A stretch of DNA of 39,057 bases from an uncultured Collinsella sp. (GCA_900549555.1 UROO01000007.1:1-39057), one strand, 5' to 3'; positions 31,377 through 39,057 are shown, counted from the stretch's first letter. Made by a program: numbers and translations. Notes: generated by a model not told the origin, from the sequence alone.

Positions 31377-31400
31377 TCTACCATAAGCCAATGGGACATG

Positions 31401-31454
31401 ACGGGCGGGCGTCTTTACCGAGCCTTTGGGCAACGTAAGGGCGCCCGTTTTTTA
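31401..31454 (+). terminator. Terminator after the secreted-protein gene
   Basis: ACGGGCG (31401-31407) pairs with CGCCCGT (31442-31448), extended by partial inner pairing, then a run of T to 31453. Confidence 0.75.
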
Positions 31455-31563
31455 TGCGTGCTTGAGTTAACAGAGTGCTTACCGTGGCAGTACGCCGCGC
31501 ATATGGGCGCGGGGCACACTAGTTCATGAGAAAAAGGGTCTTTCTCGTGGAGGAAGTGGTCTT

Positions 31564-31770
31564 GTGGACGCTCGAGATATCGCTGTTGCTGCCGTCGCAT
31601 TGGTGCTTGGCTGCCTTGGTCCTACGGCCGCGCTCGTTGCGGGCGTGCAGGGGTCATGCGGGGCTGCTCCAATCGTGGTTGGCTCCCTGATCGCGGCGGC
31701 GCTGCTGGGAAGCGCGGGCGCGGTTCTTTGCCGCGATGACGAGGACGAGGTGCCGGAGTCGCAACGCTAA
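31564..31770 (+). CDS. Small hydrophobic (two-segment) membrane protein
   Basis: This is a 68-residue product of unknown function starting at GTG 31564 with GTGGAGGA about 9 bases upstream. Two hydrophobic segments (about 5-27 and 35-54) flank a short loop with a Cys, and the tail is acidic (CRDDEDEVPESQR). The Ala/Val/Leu-rich composition fits a small inner-membrane protein. No homologous family is recognised. A perfect 12-bp hairpin follows 37 bases after its stop. Confidence 0.5.
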   Translation: MDARDIAVAAVALVLGCLGPTAALVAGVQGSCGAAPIVVGSLIAAALLGSAGAVLCRDDEDEVPESQR

Positions 31771-31807
31771 CTGTTGCAAGATTGGCCACCGGTCATAGAC
31801 GAAGATG

Positions 31808-31848
31808 AAAGCCGCCGCAGGGGGGAACGGTTTCCTTGCGGCGGCTTT
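31808..31848. terminator. Bidirectional terminator-like hairpin
   Basis: A perfect 12-bp stem (31808-31819 with 31837-31848) lies between the small membrane-protein gene and the converging PanE-like gene. Each arm ends in AAA/TTT, so it could act in both directions, though T tracts are short. Confidence 0.65.
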
Positions 31849-31881
31849 GCTGTTAAGGCTGTTGAATGCGTTGCGTTGGCG

Positions 31882-32796
31882 CTACCAGCTTTTCTCGATA
31901 TCGCGGATGCGCCGATAGAGCCAATCGTTTTGCGGCACTTGGATATCGTGTTTGGCTGCGAGGCGGCAGATGGTGCCCGCGAACTCCTCGACTTCGGTTT
32001 TGCGCCTTGCGATGCGGTCTTGAGCCATCGAGGGCATACCGGCGGGGTCGATTCCCTCGATGAGGTGCACCATTTGCGTCAGGTCTGCCTCGGTCAGCTC
32101 AATGCCCTCGGCGTTAGCGACCGCAAGCGTTTCGCGCATGGCGGAAACAAAACAGCGGCGCTGCTCGGAGCCCGGCTCCGTGGCGCTTCCGTAGGTCCCG
32201 CCGTAGGCCATGCAGGTCTGGTTGATGCCGTCGTTGAGCATGAGTTTGGTCCACATGCGGTGGGCGATGTCGTCCTCGACGGTATGGGCGATGCCGCAGC
32301 GCGTATAGAGCTCGTCGATCGCGGTGATGGTTGCGGGGTTCGTGCCGGCCGCCGCGCCAAAGCGGATTTCGCCCGCATTGGTAAAGGTGAGCGCGCCGTT
32401 GAGGAACACGGCGTCCATGCCCTGGCAGATACCAAGAACGGTATGCTCCCAGCCAAAGCGTTCGGCAATCTTTTGCTCGCTCGTAATGCCGTTGCACAGC
32501 GAGGCGATGAGCGTGTTGGGTCCCACGACGCGTTCCATAGTCTTGAGTGCTTGGTCGAGACCGGTGGTCTTGACCGCCAGGATGACCAGATCGGCGGGCG
32601 TTGCCTCGCTGGCGCGGACGGACGTGAGATTGCAGGGCTCGCCGTTGACCGTAAGGGCGTCGCCTGCGTGACGCTCGAAACGGGCGTCGTCCATAATGTA
32701 TTCGACGGCATCGTTGCCGAGCGCCTGGGCAATCATGCTGCCATAGAGCAGGCCGACGCCGCCCTTGCCGATAAAGGCAACCTTGTTGATTTGCAT
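31882..32796 (-). CDS. Ketopantoate reductase family (PanE/ApbA-like) dehydrogenase
   Basis: This 304-residue NADPH-dependent reductase has an N-terminal Rossmann fold (KVAFIGKGGVGLLYGSMIA) and the mid-protein VILAVKTTGLDQAL. The C-terminal helical domain has the conserved Lys/Asn region RMWTKLMLNDGINQTCMAYGGTYG and ends with a Glu/Asp-containing motif. Family members reduce ketopantoate in coenzyme A synthesis, but many paralogues act on other 2-oxo acids, so no gene symbol is given. The ATG at 32796 has AGGAGA about 8 bases upstream; an in-frame ATG at 32805 overlaps that site. A terminator separates it from the small gene upstream. Confidence 0.88.
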   Translation of the reverse strand: MQINKVAFIGKGGVGLLYGSMIAQALGNDAVEYIMDDARFERHAGDALTVNGEPCNLTSVRASEATPADLVILAVKTTGLDQALKTMERVVGPNTLIASLCNGITSEQKIAERFGWEHTVLGICQGMDAVFLNGALTFTNAGEIRFGAAAGTNPATITAIDELYTRCGIAHTVEDDIAHRMWTKLMLNDGINQTCMAYGGTYGSATEPGSEQRRCFVSAMRETLAVANAEGIELTEADLTQMVHLIEGIDPAGMPSMAQDRIARRKTEVEEFAGTICRLAAKHDIQVPQNDWLYRRIRDIEKSW

Positions 32797-32813
32797 GTGA
32801 ATCATCTCCTCAC

Positions 32814-32840
32814 AAAAAGGCGCCCGCGTGCGGGGCGCCT
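32814..32840 (-). terminator. Leftward terminator between the 64-residue gene and the PanE-like gene
   Basis: On the minus strand, an 8-bp stem (32818-32825 with 32833-32840) leads into TTTTT. It ends the small gene at 32913. Confidence 0.85.
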
Positions 32841-32912
32841 GATGGATTGTATGCCGCTGGGGCGTGTAGCGTGCACCGGAGGCTGAATTTAGAAGAACAA
32901 ACGCATGGGAAC

Positions 32913-33107
32913 TTATGCCGCGGGGCAGATGGCAAAAACGCGTGCGGGATATCCAACGCCATCGTGCACCTTGGGGAAGGTGCAGAAGATGACGGCGCCT
33001 GTGGCGGGAAGCTCGTCCAGATGGTCCATGACCTCGATCTGGTAACGGTCGACCGAGAGAATGTATTGTTCGCCGGGGTAGGGGCAGGCATCCTCTCGTG
33101 TGGTCAC
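32913..33107 (-). CDS. Small protein of unknown function (64 residues)
   Basis: The GTG at 33107 is preceded on the minus strand by AAAGGAG with 6-base spacing, and a terminator follows the gene, so this short frame has a full expression context. The product (MTTREDACPYPGEQYILSVD...) is not hydrophobic. It has an alternating polar/hydrophobic pattern (YILSVDRYQIEVMDHLDELPATGAVIFCTFPKV) suggesting a small beta-rich fold, and a VCPAA-like end (FAICPAA). No family is recognised. It is transcribed away from the aldo/keto reductase gene. Confidence 0.6.
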   Translation of the reverse strand: MTTREDACPYPGEQYILSVDRYQIEVMDHLDELPATGAVIFCTFPKVHDGVGYPARVFAICPAA

Positions 33108-33269
33108 GCTCGTCTCCTTTCGTCGGGCTTTTTGCTGATGTTAAAGCGGTGCCGTGACGGCCTGATTTCTGCTGCGTTACGATACGTTCTCGATTGCGAT
33201 TCCGATGTGCTTCGATGACGTGACAGGTTTGTTTCGCCTTATCAGGGCTTCGATGGGGGAGGAGGGGCC

Positions 33270-34460
33270 GTGCAATATCGCGTTGACCCCAAAAGCGGTA
33301 GCCGTATCTCGGCGTTGGGGCTGGGCTGCATGAGGTTTCCCGGTGCGCCGGGACGCCCGGATGCGAAGACAGCCGATGCGATCATTTCCCGTGCGGTGGA
33401 GCAGGGGATTAATTATCTGGATACCGCGTATCTCTATCCCGGTAACGAGGTATGCGTGGGCGCTTCGCTTGAGCGCCTAGGCCTACGCGACCAGGTTTTG
33501 CTCGCGACCAAGCTGCCGCATGCTTCGTGCAAATGCGCGGAGGATTTCGACCGGTTCTTCGACGAGCAACTGCGCCGCCTGCGGACCGACCATATCGACT
33601 ATTACCTCATGCACAACATTACCTCGCCCGCCCAGTGGGAACGTGTGGTGGCGTTGGGCATCGAGGACTGGATTGCGCGTCAAAAGGCGGCGGGGCGCAT
33701 TCGCCAGATTGGTTTTTCGTATCACGGCAGCGCGGCGGATTTCCTGACGGTGCTTGACGCATATGACTGGGATTTTTGCCAGATCCAGTACAACTATGCC
33801 GGCGAGCGTTACCAAGCGGGAACGGCAGGACTCATGGCGGCTGCGGAGCGCGGTCTTGCGGTGTTTGTGATGGAGCCACTGCTGGGCGGTCGTCTAGCGG
33901 GCAAACTTCCGCCGCGGGCACGCGCTGTGCTCGATGGCGCCCGTGACCCGCATTTGCGCACTCCGGCCGCCTGGGGGCTTTCGTGGGTGTGGAACCATCC
34001 TCAGGTGACGATGCTGCTTTCGGGTATGACCGATACCGCGCAAGTGGATGAGAACGCGGCGTTGGCCGATCGGGCCCTGCCGGATTCGATGACAGCTACT
34101 CAGCTCGATGCCATCGCACGCGTGCTGAGGGAGTTTGAAAAATCGAATCGCGTGCCCTGCACGGGATGCGGCTATTGCATGCCGTGTCCTAAAGGCATCA
34201 ATATCCCTGGGTGTTTTGCTGCCTACAACGCAAGCTATGCGCACAGCTGGTTTACGGGGCTGTCTCAATACTTTACGGCGAGCGCGGTGCGGACGAACGA
34301 GCCCAAGCTGGTGAGCAATTGCGTCAAGTGCGGCAAATGCGCGCGGCATTGCCCGCAGCACATCGATATCCCCGGGCGCTTGGACGACGTACGCCGACGT
34401 TTTCAGCCTGGCCCCGTAACGGCGGCGCTTAAGGCCTTCGGCAAAACGCGCTCCTCATGA
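33270..34460 (+). CDS. Aldo/keto reductase with C-terminal [4Fe-4S] ferredoxin-like domain
   Basis: This 396-residue protein has an N-terminal aldo/keto reductase barrel (about 1-290). The catalytic tetrad is visible as YLDTAYLYPG (Asp, Tyr), LLATKLPH (Lys) and YYLMHNIT (His). The C-terminal domain has a CTGCGYCMPCPKG cluster and a second CVKCGKCARHCPQ cluster, enough for one or two [4Fe-4S] centres. This architecture is common in anaerobes and suggests electron transfer to or from ferredoxin rather than simple NADPH reduction. The start is GTG at 33270 with a strong GGGGAGGAGGGG upstream. Substrate unknown. The stop lies 10 bases before hairpin repeat 6. Confidence 0.92.
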   Translation: MQYRVDPKSGSRISALGLGCMRFPGAPGRPDAKTADAIISRAVEQGINYLDTAYLYPGNEVCVGASLERLGLRDQVLLATKLPHASCKCAEDFDRFFDEQLRRLRTDHIDYYLMHNITSPAQWERVVALGIEDWIARQKAAGRIRQIGFSYHGSAADFLTVLDAYDWDFCQIQYNYAGERYQAGTAGLMAAAERGLAVFVMEPLLGGRLAGKLPPRARAVLDGARDPHLRTPAAWGLSWVWNHPQVTMLLSGMTDTAQVDENAALADRALPDSMTATQLDAIARVLREFEKSNRVPCTGCGYCMPCPKGINIPGCFAAYNASYAHSWFTGLSQYFTASAVRTNEPKLVSNCVKCGKCARHCPQHIDIPGRLDDVRRRFQPGPVTAALKAFGKTRSS

Positions 34461-34537
34461 CCCTTTTATAAGTTGCGGTGGAATAGTTCCTGTTTGCGGC
34501 AGAATAGGGGCCAAACAGGAACTATTCCACCGCAACT
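34457..34537. repeat. 81-bp hairpin repeat, copy A (hairpin 6)
   Basis: The perfect 26-bp arms 34471-34496 and 34512-34537 surround a 15-base loop. The right arm ends 13 bases before the GTG of the next gene, just ahead of its ribosome site. The unit recurs, about 95 percent identical, at 35644-35724. Confidence 0.92.
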
Positions 34538-34550
34538 GAAGGGGGCTGTC

Positions 34551-35570
34551 GTGGGCCATCGGGATTCATGTGATGATTTGCGTGAGGTTCGTTGGGGCGT
34601 TTTGGGCGCTGGGCGCATTTCGCATCGATTCGCATCGTCGCTCAAGGAGGTGGACGGGGCACGGCTTGTGGCTGCCGCCGGTCGCACTCCTTCGCATGTT
34701 GAGGAGTTTTGCAGGGCGTTTTCGATTGATGCCGCGCACAGTTATGCCACGGCTGACGATAGCGGCGATGCGGCTTATGATGCGCTGATTGCCGACCCCG
34801 ATGTCGACGCAATCTACTTGGCTCTTCCGCATGGCATGCATGCGCATTGGGTCTGTCGGGCACTGCGCGCGGGAAAGGCCGTACTGTGCGAAAAGCCGGC
34901 CGTTTTGAGTGAGGAAGAGGCTCTCTCGATTGCCTCCACCTCTCGCGAGCGCGGCGTGCTGTTTATGGAGGCGATGAAAAATCGGTTTTGCCCGATGCGC
35001 ACTCGCGTGAAGGACTTGCTTGCGTCGGGCGAGCTCGGCCGTATCGTCTCGATTGAAAGCGTGCAAAAACTCGATTATGGTGAGCCCCCTTCGAGTTATC
35101 TGCTCGATCCGTTGCAGGGTGGTTGTCTATATGACATGGGCTGCTATGCGGTCGGGTGGTTTGAGGATTTGCTTGCGGGTGCGTGCGATGTTTCGTCTCG
35201 TGAAGTTCGCTGGCGTGACGTATCGGGCGGCCGCGTGGATTGGGCCGATGAGATTCATATGAGCGTCGGCGGCATACCCATTCATATGGTGTGCGACGGC
35301 AAGGCAGCGTATGAAAGCCGCTTAACGATTGCCTGTGAGCGGGGCTCGTTGGAAATCGAGCGCCTCCATCGCCCCGAGCTCGCCCATGTGAAGTATTCCG
35401 ACGGGCGAATGCTCGAAATAAATGCCCCGTTTGAGGTTGATGATTTCTACGGCGAAATCCAGCATGCGACCCAGCTCATCCGGGCGGGGAAACTCGAGAG
35501 TCCCGTCATGCCCCTTGCCGCCACACAGCGCTGCGCGCGCATTATCGATGCAATCCGTCTAGCCCTCTAG
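34551..35570 (+). CDS. Gfo/Idh/MocA-family oxidoreductase (second paralogue)
   Basis: This 339-residue NAD(P)-dependent dehydrogenase has the Rossmann motif RWGVLGAGRISHRF, the family block AVLCEKPAVLSEEEALSIAS with the EKP lysine, MEAMKNRFCPM and LYDMGCYAVGWFEDL. The C-terminal domain is of the usual beta-sheet type. Start GTG at 34551 is preceded by GAAGGGGG; the frame is open upstream through the hairpin, but those residues are non-homologous. It is distinct from the paralogue at 26036. Both borders carry copies of the 81-bp hairpin repeat, so the gene could be lost or amplified by recombination between them. Substrate unknown. Confidence 0.9.
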   Translation: MGHRDSCDDLREVRWGVLGAGRISHRFASSLKEVDGARLVAAAGRTPSHVEEFCRAFSIDAAHSYATADDSGDAAYDALIADPDVDAIYLALPHGMHAHWVCRALRAGKAVLCEKPAVLSEEEALSIASTSRERGVLFMEAMKNRFCPMRTRVKDLLASGELGRIVSIESVQKLDYGEPPSSYLLDPLQGGCLYDMGCYAVGWFEDLLAGACDVSSREVRWRDVSGGRVDWADEIHMSVGGIPIHMVCDGKAAYESRLTIACERGSLEIERLHRPELAHVKYSDGRMLEINAPFEVDDFYGEIQHATQLIRAGKLESPVMPLAATQRCARIIDAIRLAL

Positions 35571-35643
35571 GACTTGGCGCTGACGCATAGGGGATTATGA
35601 CGCTGGCGCCCGTAGCCGTAGTGCTTGGCGGCCCGCATCTCTG

Positions 35644-35724
35644 ATGCCCCTTTTATAAGTTGCGGTGGAATGGTTCCTGTTTGCGGCAGAATAGGGGCCA
35701 AACAGGAACTATTTCACCGCAACT
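35644..35724. repeat. 81-bp hairpin repeat, copy B (hairpin 7)
   Basis: The arms 35658-35683 and 35699-35724 with the same 15-base loop match copy A except for a few bases. The two arm changes (one in each arm) turn Watson-Crick pairs into G-U pairs in the plus-strand RNA, so the fold is kept. The right arm ends 18 bases before the nfo ATG. Confidence 0.92.
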
Positions 35725-35742
35725 GATGAGGGGGAGCTGGAG

Positions 35743-36609
35743 ATGCTGACGATTGGGTGCCATCTTTCGACGACGAAGGGCTATCGGGCGATGGGGGAGA
35801 CGGCGCTGTCCATTGGCGCCAATACCTTTGCATTCTTTACGCGCAACCCGCGCGGCGGCAAGGCGAAAGACCTTGACATGGATGATGTGGCGGCCCTGCG
35901 CGAGCTTATGGAACAAAGCGATTTTGGCCCACTCGTGGCGCATGCCCCCTATACCTACAACCCCTGTTCTGCCAAAGAGCGGGCGCGCGAGTTTGCCCTG
36001 GAGGCAATGGCCGAGGACTTGCAGCGTCTGGAAGCACTGCCCGGCAACTATTACAACTTCCACCCCGGCGCGCATGTGGGGCAGGGGACTGATGCCGGCA
36101 TTCAAATGATCGTCGACACCTTGTGCCAGGTGATGTTTGAGGGGCAGCAGACGACGGTGCTGCTCGAGACCATGGCAGGAAAGGGTACCGAGGTGGGCCG
36201 TAGCTTTGAAGAGCTGGCGCGCATTATCGGGGGTGTTGCTGCCAGACGTCCAGAGCTGTCGGCCAAGCTGGGCGTGTGTCTGGATACCTGCCATGTGAGT
36301 GATGCCGGCTACGACATCATCCATGATCTGGACGGCGTACTCGACGAGTTCGATCGCGTGGTGGGTATCGAGCGCCTGCGCGCCGTGCATATCAATGACT
36401 CCAAGAACCCCTGCGGTGCCCATAAGGATCGCCACGAGTGCATCGGCAAGGGCTACCTGGGTAGTGAAGAGTTTGGCGGCGGTATGCAGGTTATGCAGAA
36501 TATTGTATCGAATGGCCGCCTGCGCGCATTGCCATTCATTTTGGAGACACCGAACGAACTTGCAGGTTATGCGGCTGAAATTAAACTGTTAAGGTCATTG
36601 CAGCAGTAA
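35743..36609 (+). CDS. nfo: Endonuclease IV (AP endonuclease)
   Basis: This 288-residue zinc-dependent DNA repair enzyme cuts at abasic sites. Zinc-ligand and signature regions are visible: IGCHLST near the start, HAPYTYNPCS, NFHPGAHVGQGT, LLETMAGKGTE, CLDTCHVSDAGYD and HINDSKNPCGAHKDRHECIGKG. The length is standard. The ATG at 35743 has GGGGGAG upstream, and hairpin copy B ends just before that site. It ends 147 bases before the binding-protein gene. Confidence 0.95.
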   Translation: MLTIGCHLSTTKGYRAMGETALSIGANTFAFFTRNPRGGKAKDLDMDDVAALRELMEQSDFGPLVAHAPYTYNPCSAKERAREFALEAMAEDLQRLEALPGNYYNFHPGAHVGQGTDAGIQMIVDTLCQVMFEGQQTTVLLETMAGKGTEVGRSFEELARIIGGVAARRPELSAKLGVCLDTCHVSDAGYDIIHDLDGVLDEFDRVVGIERLRAVHINDSKNPCGAHKDRHECIGKGYLGSEEFGGGMQVMQNIVSNGRLRALPFILETPNELAGYAAEIKLLRSLQQ

Positions 36610-36670
36610 TGACTGTCACAAAGTGGAGTGTTCCATTCACGTTATGGGTTTGTTTCAATCAGTTTTCTAA

Positions 36671-36699
36671 TTGCGGATTCTTCCAAGCGGGTGCATAAT
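36671..36699 (+). promoter_or_regulatory. Promoter of the amino-acid importer
   Basis: TTGCGG (36671-36676), a 17-base spacer and CATAAT (36694-36699) form a good promoter. A short leader hairpin (GACCCC 36717-36722 with GGGGTC 36733-36738) lies before the ribosome site GGAAGGAG. Confidence 0.7.
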
Positions 36700-36756
36700 A
36701 ACCCTCAGTTTTTGCAGACCCCTGAATCACGTGGGGTCATTGGAAGGAGACTGATT

Positions 36757-37617
36757 ATGAAGCTGAAGAAGCTTGGCGCATTTGCCGCCACGGGTGCTAT
36801 GGCGCTCGCCCTTGCTCTGACGGGCTGCGGCTCGTCCAACGCCACCTCTGGTTCTGATGCCGGTTCCAGCAGCTCTGACGACGCTAAGGTCGAGAAGGTC
36901 GACGGTTCCAAGGAGTACGCGCTCGTCAAGGACGGTACGCTGACCGTCGGCACCTCTGCCGAGTACGCTCCGTTTGAGTACAAGGATGACAATGGCGACT
37001 ACCAGGGCTTTGACCTTGAACTCATTAAGGCTATCGGCGATAAGCTGGGTCTGGATGTCGAGTATGTCAACAATGATTTTGACACGCTCGTCCCCGGCGT
37101 TGCTTCGGGCGCCAAGTACGACGTCGCCATCGCGGCTATCACCGACACGCCCGAGCGTGAGAAGGAAATCACTTTCTCCGATTCCTACTACATGGACGAT
37201 CAGGCTATCGTGACCAAGGTCGATAACACCGACATCACGGCCGACAACTTCAGCGAGAAGCTCAACAACGCCGACGCTACCATCATCGTCCAGTCTGGCT
37301 CGACCGCCGAGGCCTTTGCCCAGGAGAACTTCCCCAAGGCCAAGATTGTCCCCTACAAGGACGCCACCGAGTGCTTCAGCGCCCTGCAGTCCGATAAGGG
37401 CGACGCCGTAGTCACCAACCGCTCCGTTGCCAGCCAGCTGACCGCCGAGCAGTTCAACACCTGCCAGACCATCAAGCAGGTCAGCACCGGCGAGGAGTAC
37501 GCTATCGCCATCAACCAGGGCAACACCAAGCTCAAGGACGACATCAACCAGGCCATCAAGGACCTGACTGACGACGGTACCGTCGACGCCCTCATGGCTA
37601 AGTACAACATCAAGTAA
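36757..37617 (+). CDS. Amino-acid ABC transporter substrate-binding lipoprotein (family 3)
   Basis: This 286-residue binding protein has a lipoprotein signal (MKLKKLGAFAATGAMALALALTGC, lipobox LTGC) followed by a Ser/Gly/Asp linker. The SBP_bac_3 domain shows LTVGTSAEYAPFEYKDDNGDYQGFDLELIKAIGDKLGLDVEYV, then VAIAAITDTPEREKEITFSDSYY and a C-terminal EEYAIAINQGNTKLKDDINQAI. The motifs are those of polar amino-acid binding proteins (Arg/Lys/His/Gln/Cys type); the specific ligand is not resolved. It has its own promoter and is followed by a hairpin, then the permease gene. Confidence 0.92.
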   Translation: MKLKKLGAFAATGAMALALALTGCGSSNATSGSDAGSSSSDDAKVEKVDGSKEYALVKDGTLTVGTSAEYAPFEYKDDNGDYQGFDLELIKAIGDKLGLDVEYVNNDFDTLVPGVASGAKYDVAIAAITDTPEREKEITFSDSYYMDDQAIVTKVDNTDITADNFSEKLNNADATIIVQSGSTAEAFAQENFPKAKIVPYKDATECFSALQSDKGDAVVTNRSVASQLTAEQFNTCQTIKQVSTGEEYAIAINQGNTKLKDDINQAIKDLTDDGTVDALMAKYNIK

Positions 37618-37639
37618 AATAGCTACTTGATTGCGCGCG

Positions 37640-37671
37640 GGCCCTTTCCGTTTTGGCGGAGAGGGCCTTTG
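37640..37671 (+). terminator. Hairpin between binding protein and permease (partial terminator)
   Basis: An 11-position stem with one G-T pair (37640-37650 with 37657-37667) is followed by only TTT. It probably trims expression of the permease relative to the binding protein. Confidence 0.6.
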
Positions 37672-37735
37672 CGCTTCTCTTGACGGAGAGTGTTTCCGTC
37701 TCGTTTTGCCGGCAACTTCTACGATAGGAGCCACC

Positions 37736-39057
37736 TTGTCTCGACTGAACAAAGGGGCTGCGGAGCAGCGTTTTCCACTGCCCGCCTTGCTCCAAAAGCT
37801 AGCCTGCGCCATGGCCGTGGCGCTCGCGCTGGTGTGCGTGGGGGCATATGCGCCCACGACCGCCCAGGCGCTTGAGACCGCAAAGATTACCGCCCGACCC
37901 AACACCGGTTCGGGCAGCGCTGTGGTCGGCGGCACCGAGACGCGCATTACCTGGGAAGTTCAGGCCGATGCCGACGAGGAGCTGAGCGGTCTTTCTCTGA
38001 CGTTTGTCGACGGCACGACGTTTGGTACCGATGACACGCGATTGACGATGCTCTCGGGCGAGGACCTCATGGATCGTACGCCCATGAAGCCCACGTGCAA
38101 GGCTGACGGCCAGACGCTCAAGATTGACTTTGGCGAGACGGCGCCTGCCGGCGGCTTTTTCCGTGTCGAGGTTTACGGCGTGACGTTCCCCGTCGAGGGC
38201 GGCGATGAGGCCTTTAGCGGAACCTATACGCTTGCCGACGGTTCGACCAAGAAGATTTCCAAGCTTCCTTCCGTCGAGATCAAGGGCGTGACGGCATTCG
38301 ATAACTTCCTGGCCGATCTTAAGGAGCAGCCGTGGGTCGAGGCCTGGAACTCCAATATGTTCCTGCGCCTGTTCCTGAACCCGGTCATTTTGGTCCAAAG
38401 CCTGCCGATCGTCTTTAAGGGCTTCCTTATGTCGCTCTCGATCGTGCTCGTGGCGTTTCCGCTGGCGATCCCCTTTGGCTTTGCCCTGTCGCTCATGCGC
38501 ATATCCAAATCGCGCATCCTGCGTTGTCTTGCCGGCATCTACGTGAATGTCATCCGCGGTACGCCGGCGTTCCTGCAGATCTATATTGCATTCTTTGGCC
38601 TGCCGCTTGCCGGCGTCAAGGTGGACGACTATGTCTTGGGCGTCATCGTCATGGCCATGAACTCGTCCGCCTACCTGTGCGAGATCTTCCGCGCCGGTAT
38701 TCAGTCGATCCCCAAGGGCCAGAATGAGGCTGCTCGCTCGCTGGGCATGAACGCCTTCCAGACGCTGCTCTACGTCATGATTCCGCAGACGTTCCGCAAT
38801 GTCCTGCCTACGTTGACCAGCGAGTTCATCCTGCTTTACAAGGATACGTCGCTGCTCGCGGCCGTGGGCGTGGTCGAGATCGTCATGAACGCCCGCACCA
38901 TCGTGGCCACGACGGGCTCCATTACGCCGTATGTGGTTGCCGCCCTGTTCTATCTGGTCATTACCCTGCCGCTTGCGCGCTTGGTGAGCGGTCTTGAGGC
39001 GAGGCTGCTGGGTACGGTCGAAACCAAAAAGAAGCGTCCCACCACTGTCTCTTATAC
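37736..39057 (+). CDS. Amino-acid ABC transporter permease with N-terminal extracytoplasmic domain (3' end outside window)
   Basis: The frame opens with TTG at 37736 (ATAGGAG 5 bases upstream) and runs to the window end, 440 codons. Residues about 18-46 form a signal-like hydrophobic segment ending APTTAQA. About 47-200 are a beta-rich, Thr/Gly/Asp-rich extracytoplasmic region with no family I recognise. From about residue 222 comes a HisM/GlnP-type permease: SLPIVFKGFLMSLSIVLVAFPLAIPFGFALSLMRIS, the pore region NVIRGTPAFLQIYIAFFG and the coupling loop NEAARSLGMNAFQTLLYVMIPQTFRNVLP. Normal members are about 220-240 residues and lack the first part. It follows the binding-protein gene by 118 bases; an ATPase gene may lie outside the window. 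Confidence 0.88.
   Translation, partial: MSRLNKGAAEQRFPLPALLQKLACAMAVALALVCVGAYAPTTAQALETAKITARPNTGSGSAVVGGTETRITWEVQADADEELSGLSLTFVDGTTFGTDDTRLTMLSGEDLMDRTPMKPTCKADGQTLKIDFGETAPAGGFFRVEVYGVTFPVEGGDEAFSGTYTLADGSTKKISKLPSVEIKGVTAFDNFLADLKEQPWVEAWNSNMFLRLFLNPVILVQSLPIVFKGFLMSLSIVLVAFPLAIPFGFALSLMRISKSRILRCLAGIYVNVIRGTPAFLQIYIAFFGLPLAGVKVDDYVLGVIVMAMNSSAYLCEIFRAGIQSIPKGQNEAARSLGMNAFQTLLYVMIPQTFRNVLPTLTSEFILLYKDTSLLAAVGVVEIVMNARTIVATTGSITPYVVAALFYLVITLPLARLVSGLEARLLGTVETKKKRPTTVSY

Noticed and set aside
31774..32886. 370-residue plus-strand frame overlapping the PanE-like gene
   Set aside because: The minus strand encodes a clear PanE/ApbA-family protein across the same bases; the plus frame has no recognisable features and runs through two terminators.
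34457..35724. CRISPR-like repeats
   Set aside because: There are only two copies, 1.2 kb apart with a gene between them, and each is a self-complementary hairpin. No array or cas genes.

Overview
The window reads as a chromosomal segment of a GC-rich, strictly fermentative/anaerobic actinobacterium, most likely Collinsella or a near relative in the Coriobacteriia. This is an inference from codon usage, the anaerobic (class III) ribonucleotide reductase, the peptide and amino-acid importers and protein style. No 16S gene or other definitive marker is present. Both ends are open: a gap gene is cut at the left, and an amino-acid ABC permease with a TTG start is cut at the right.

Left third (1-11000): the lower-glycolysis cluster gap, pgk, tpiA, gpmI, then secG, each transcription unit closed by a clear terminator. 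A complete oligopeptide importer oppA-B-C-D-F follows, with an attenuator-like hairpin after the binding protein. From 10955 to 11551 there is no gene. That stretch holds two very long nested hairpins and smaller ones, then a tRNA-Leu promoter.

Middle (11500-25200): tRNA-Leu(GAG); a PAS/GAF/PP2C (SpoIIE-type) phosphatase followed by a fused STAS-HATPase protein, i.e. a condensed partner-switch module; two identical tRNA-Gly(GCC) genes with a short segment flanked by copies of the tRNA 3' end; tRNA-Val(GAC); nrdD behind an NrdR box and nrdG behind another hairpin; folE, an HD hydrolase and folB (pterin/folate); a zinc peptidase, an M19 dipeptidase, a SlyD-like FKBP next to a UreE-like protein, and a Cof-type HAD phosphatase.

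Right (25200-39057): a leftward cluster of LysR, rnhA, Gfo/Idh oxidoreductase, acylphosphatase and a PerR/Fur regulator; metY, transcribed away from the LysR gene behind a roughly 177-nt leader containing a well-formed 17-codon leader peptide and competing hairpins; a secreted coiled-coil protein; small proteins; PanE-like reductase; Fe-S aldo/keto reductase; a second Gfo/Idh oxidoreductase between two 81-bp copies of one hairpin repeat; endonuclease IV; and an amino-acid ABC importer.

The most unusual signals are: (1) a set of long perfect intergenic hairpins, three with unrelated sequences but arms of exactly 29 bp; (2) the cysteine-containing leader peptide before metY; (3) a palindromic AT element fixed just upstream of the -35 box of all three tRNA promoters seen; (4) an HD protein between folE and folB that could fill the missing dephosphorylation step; (5) a SlyD/UreE-like pair without urease; and (6) an ABC permease carrying its own signal segment and extracytoplasmic domain. 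No CRISPR array, transposase, phage gene or integrase was seen.
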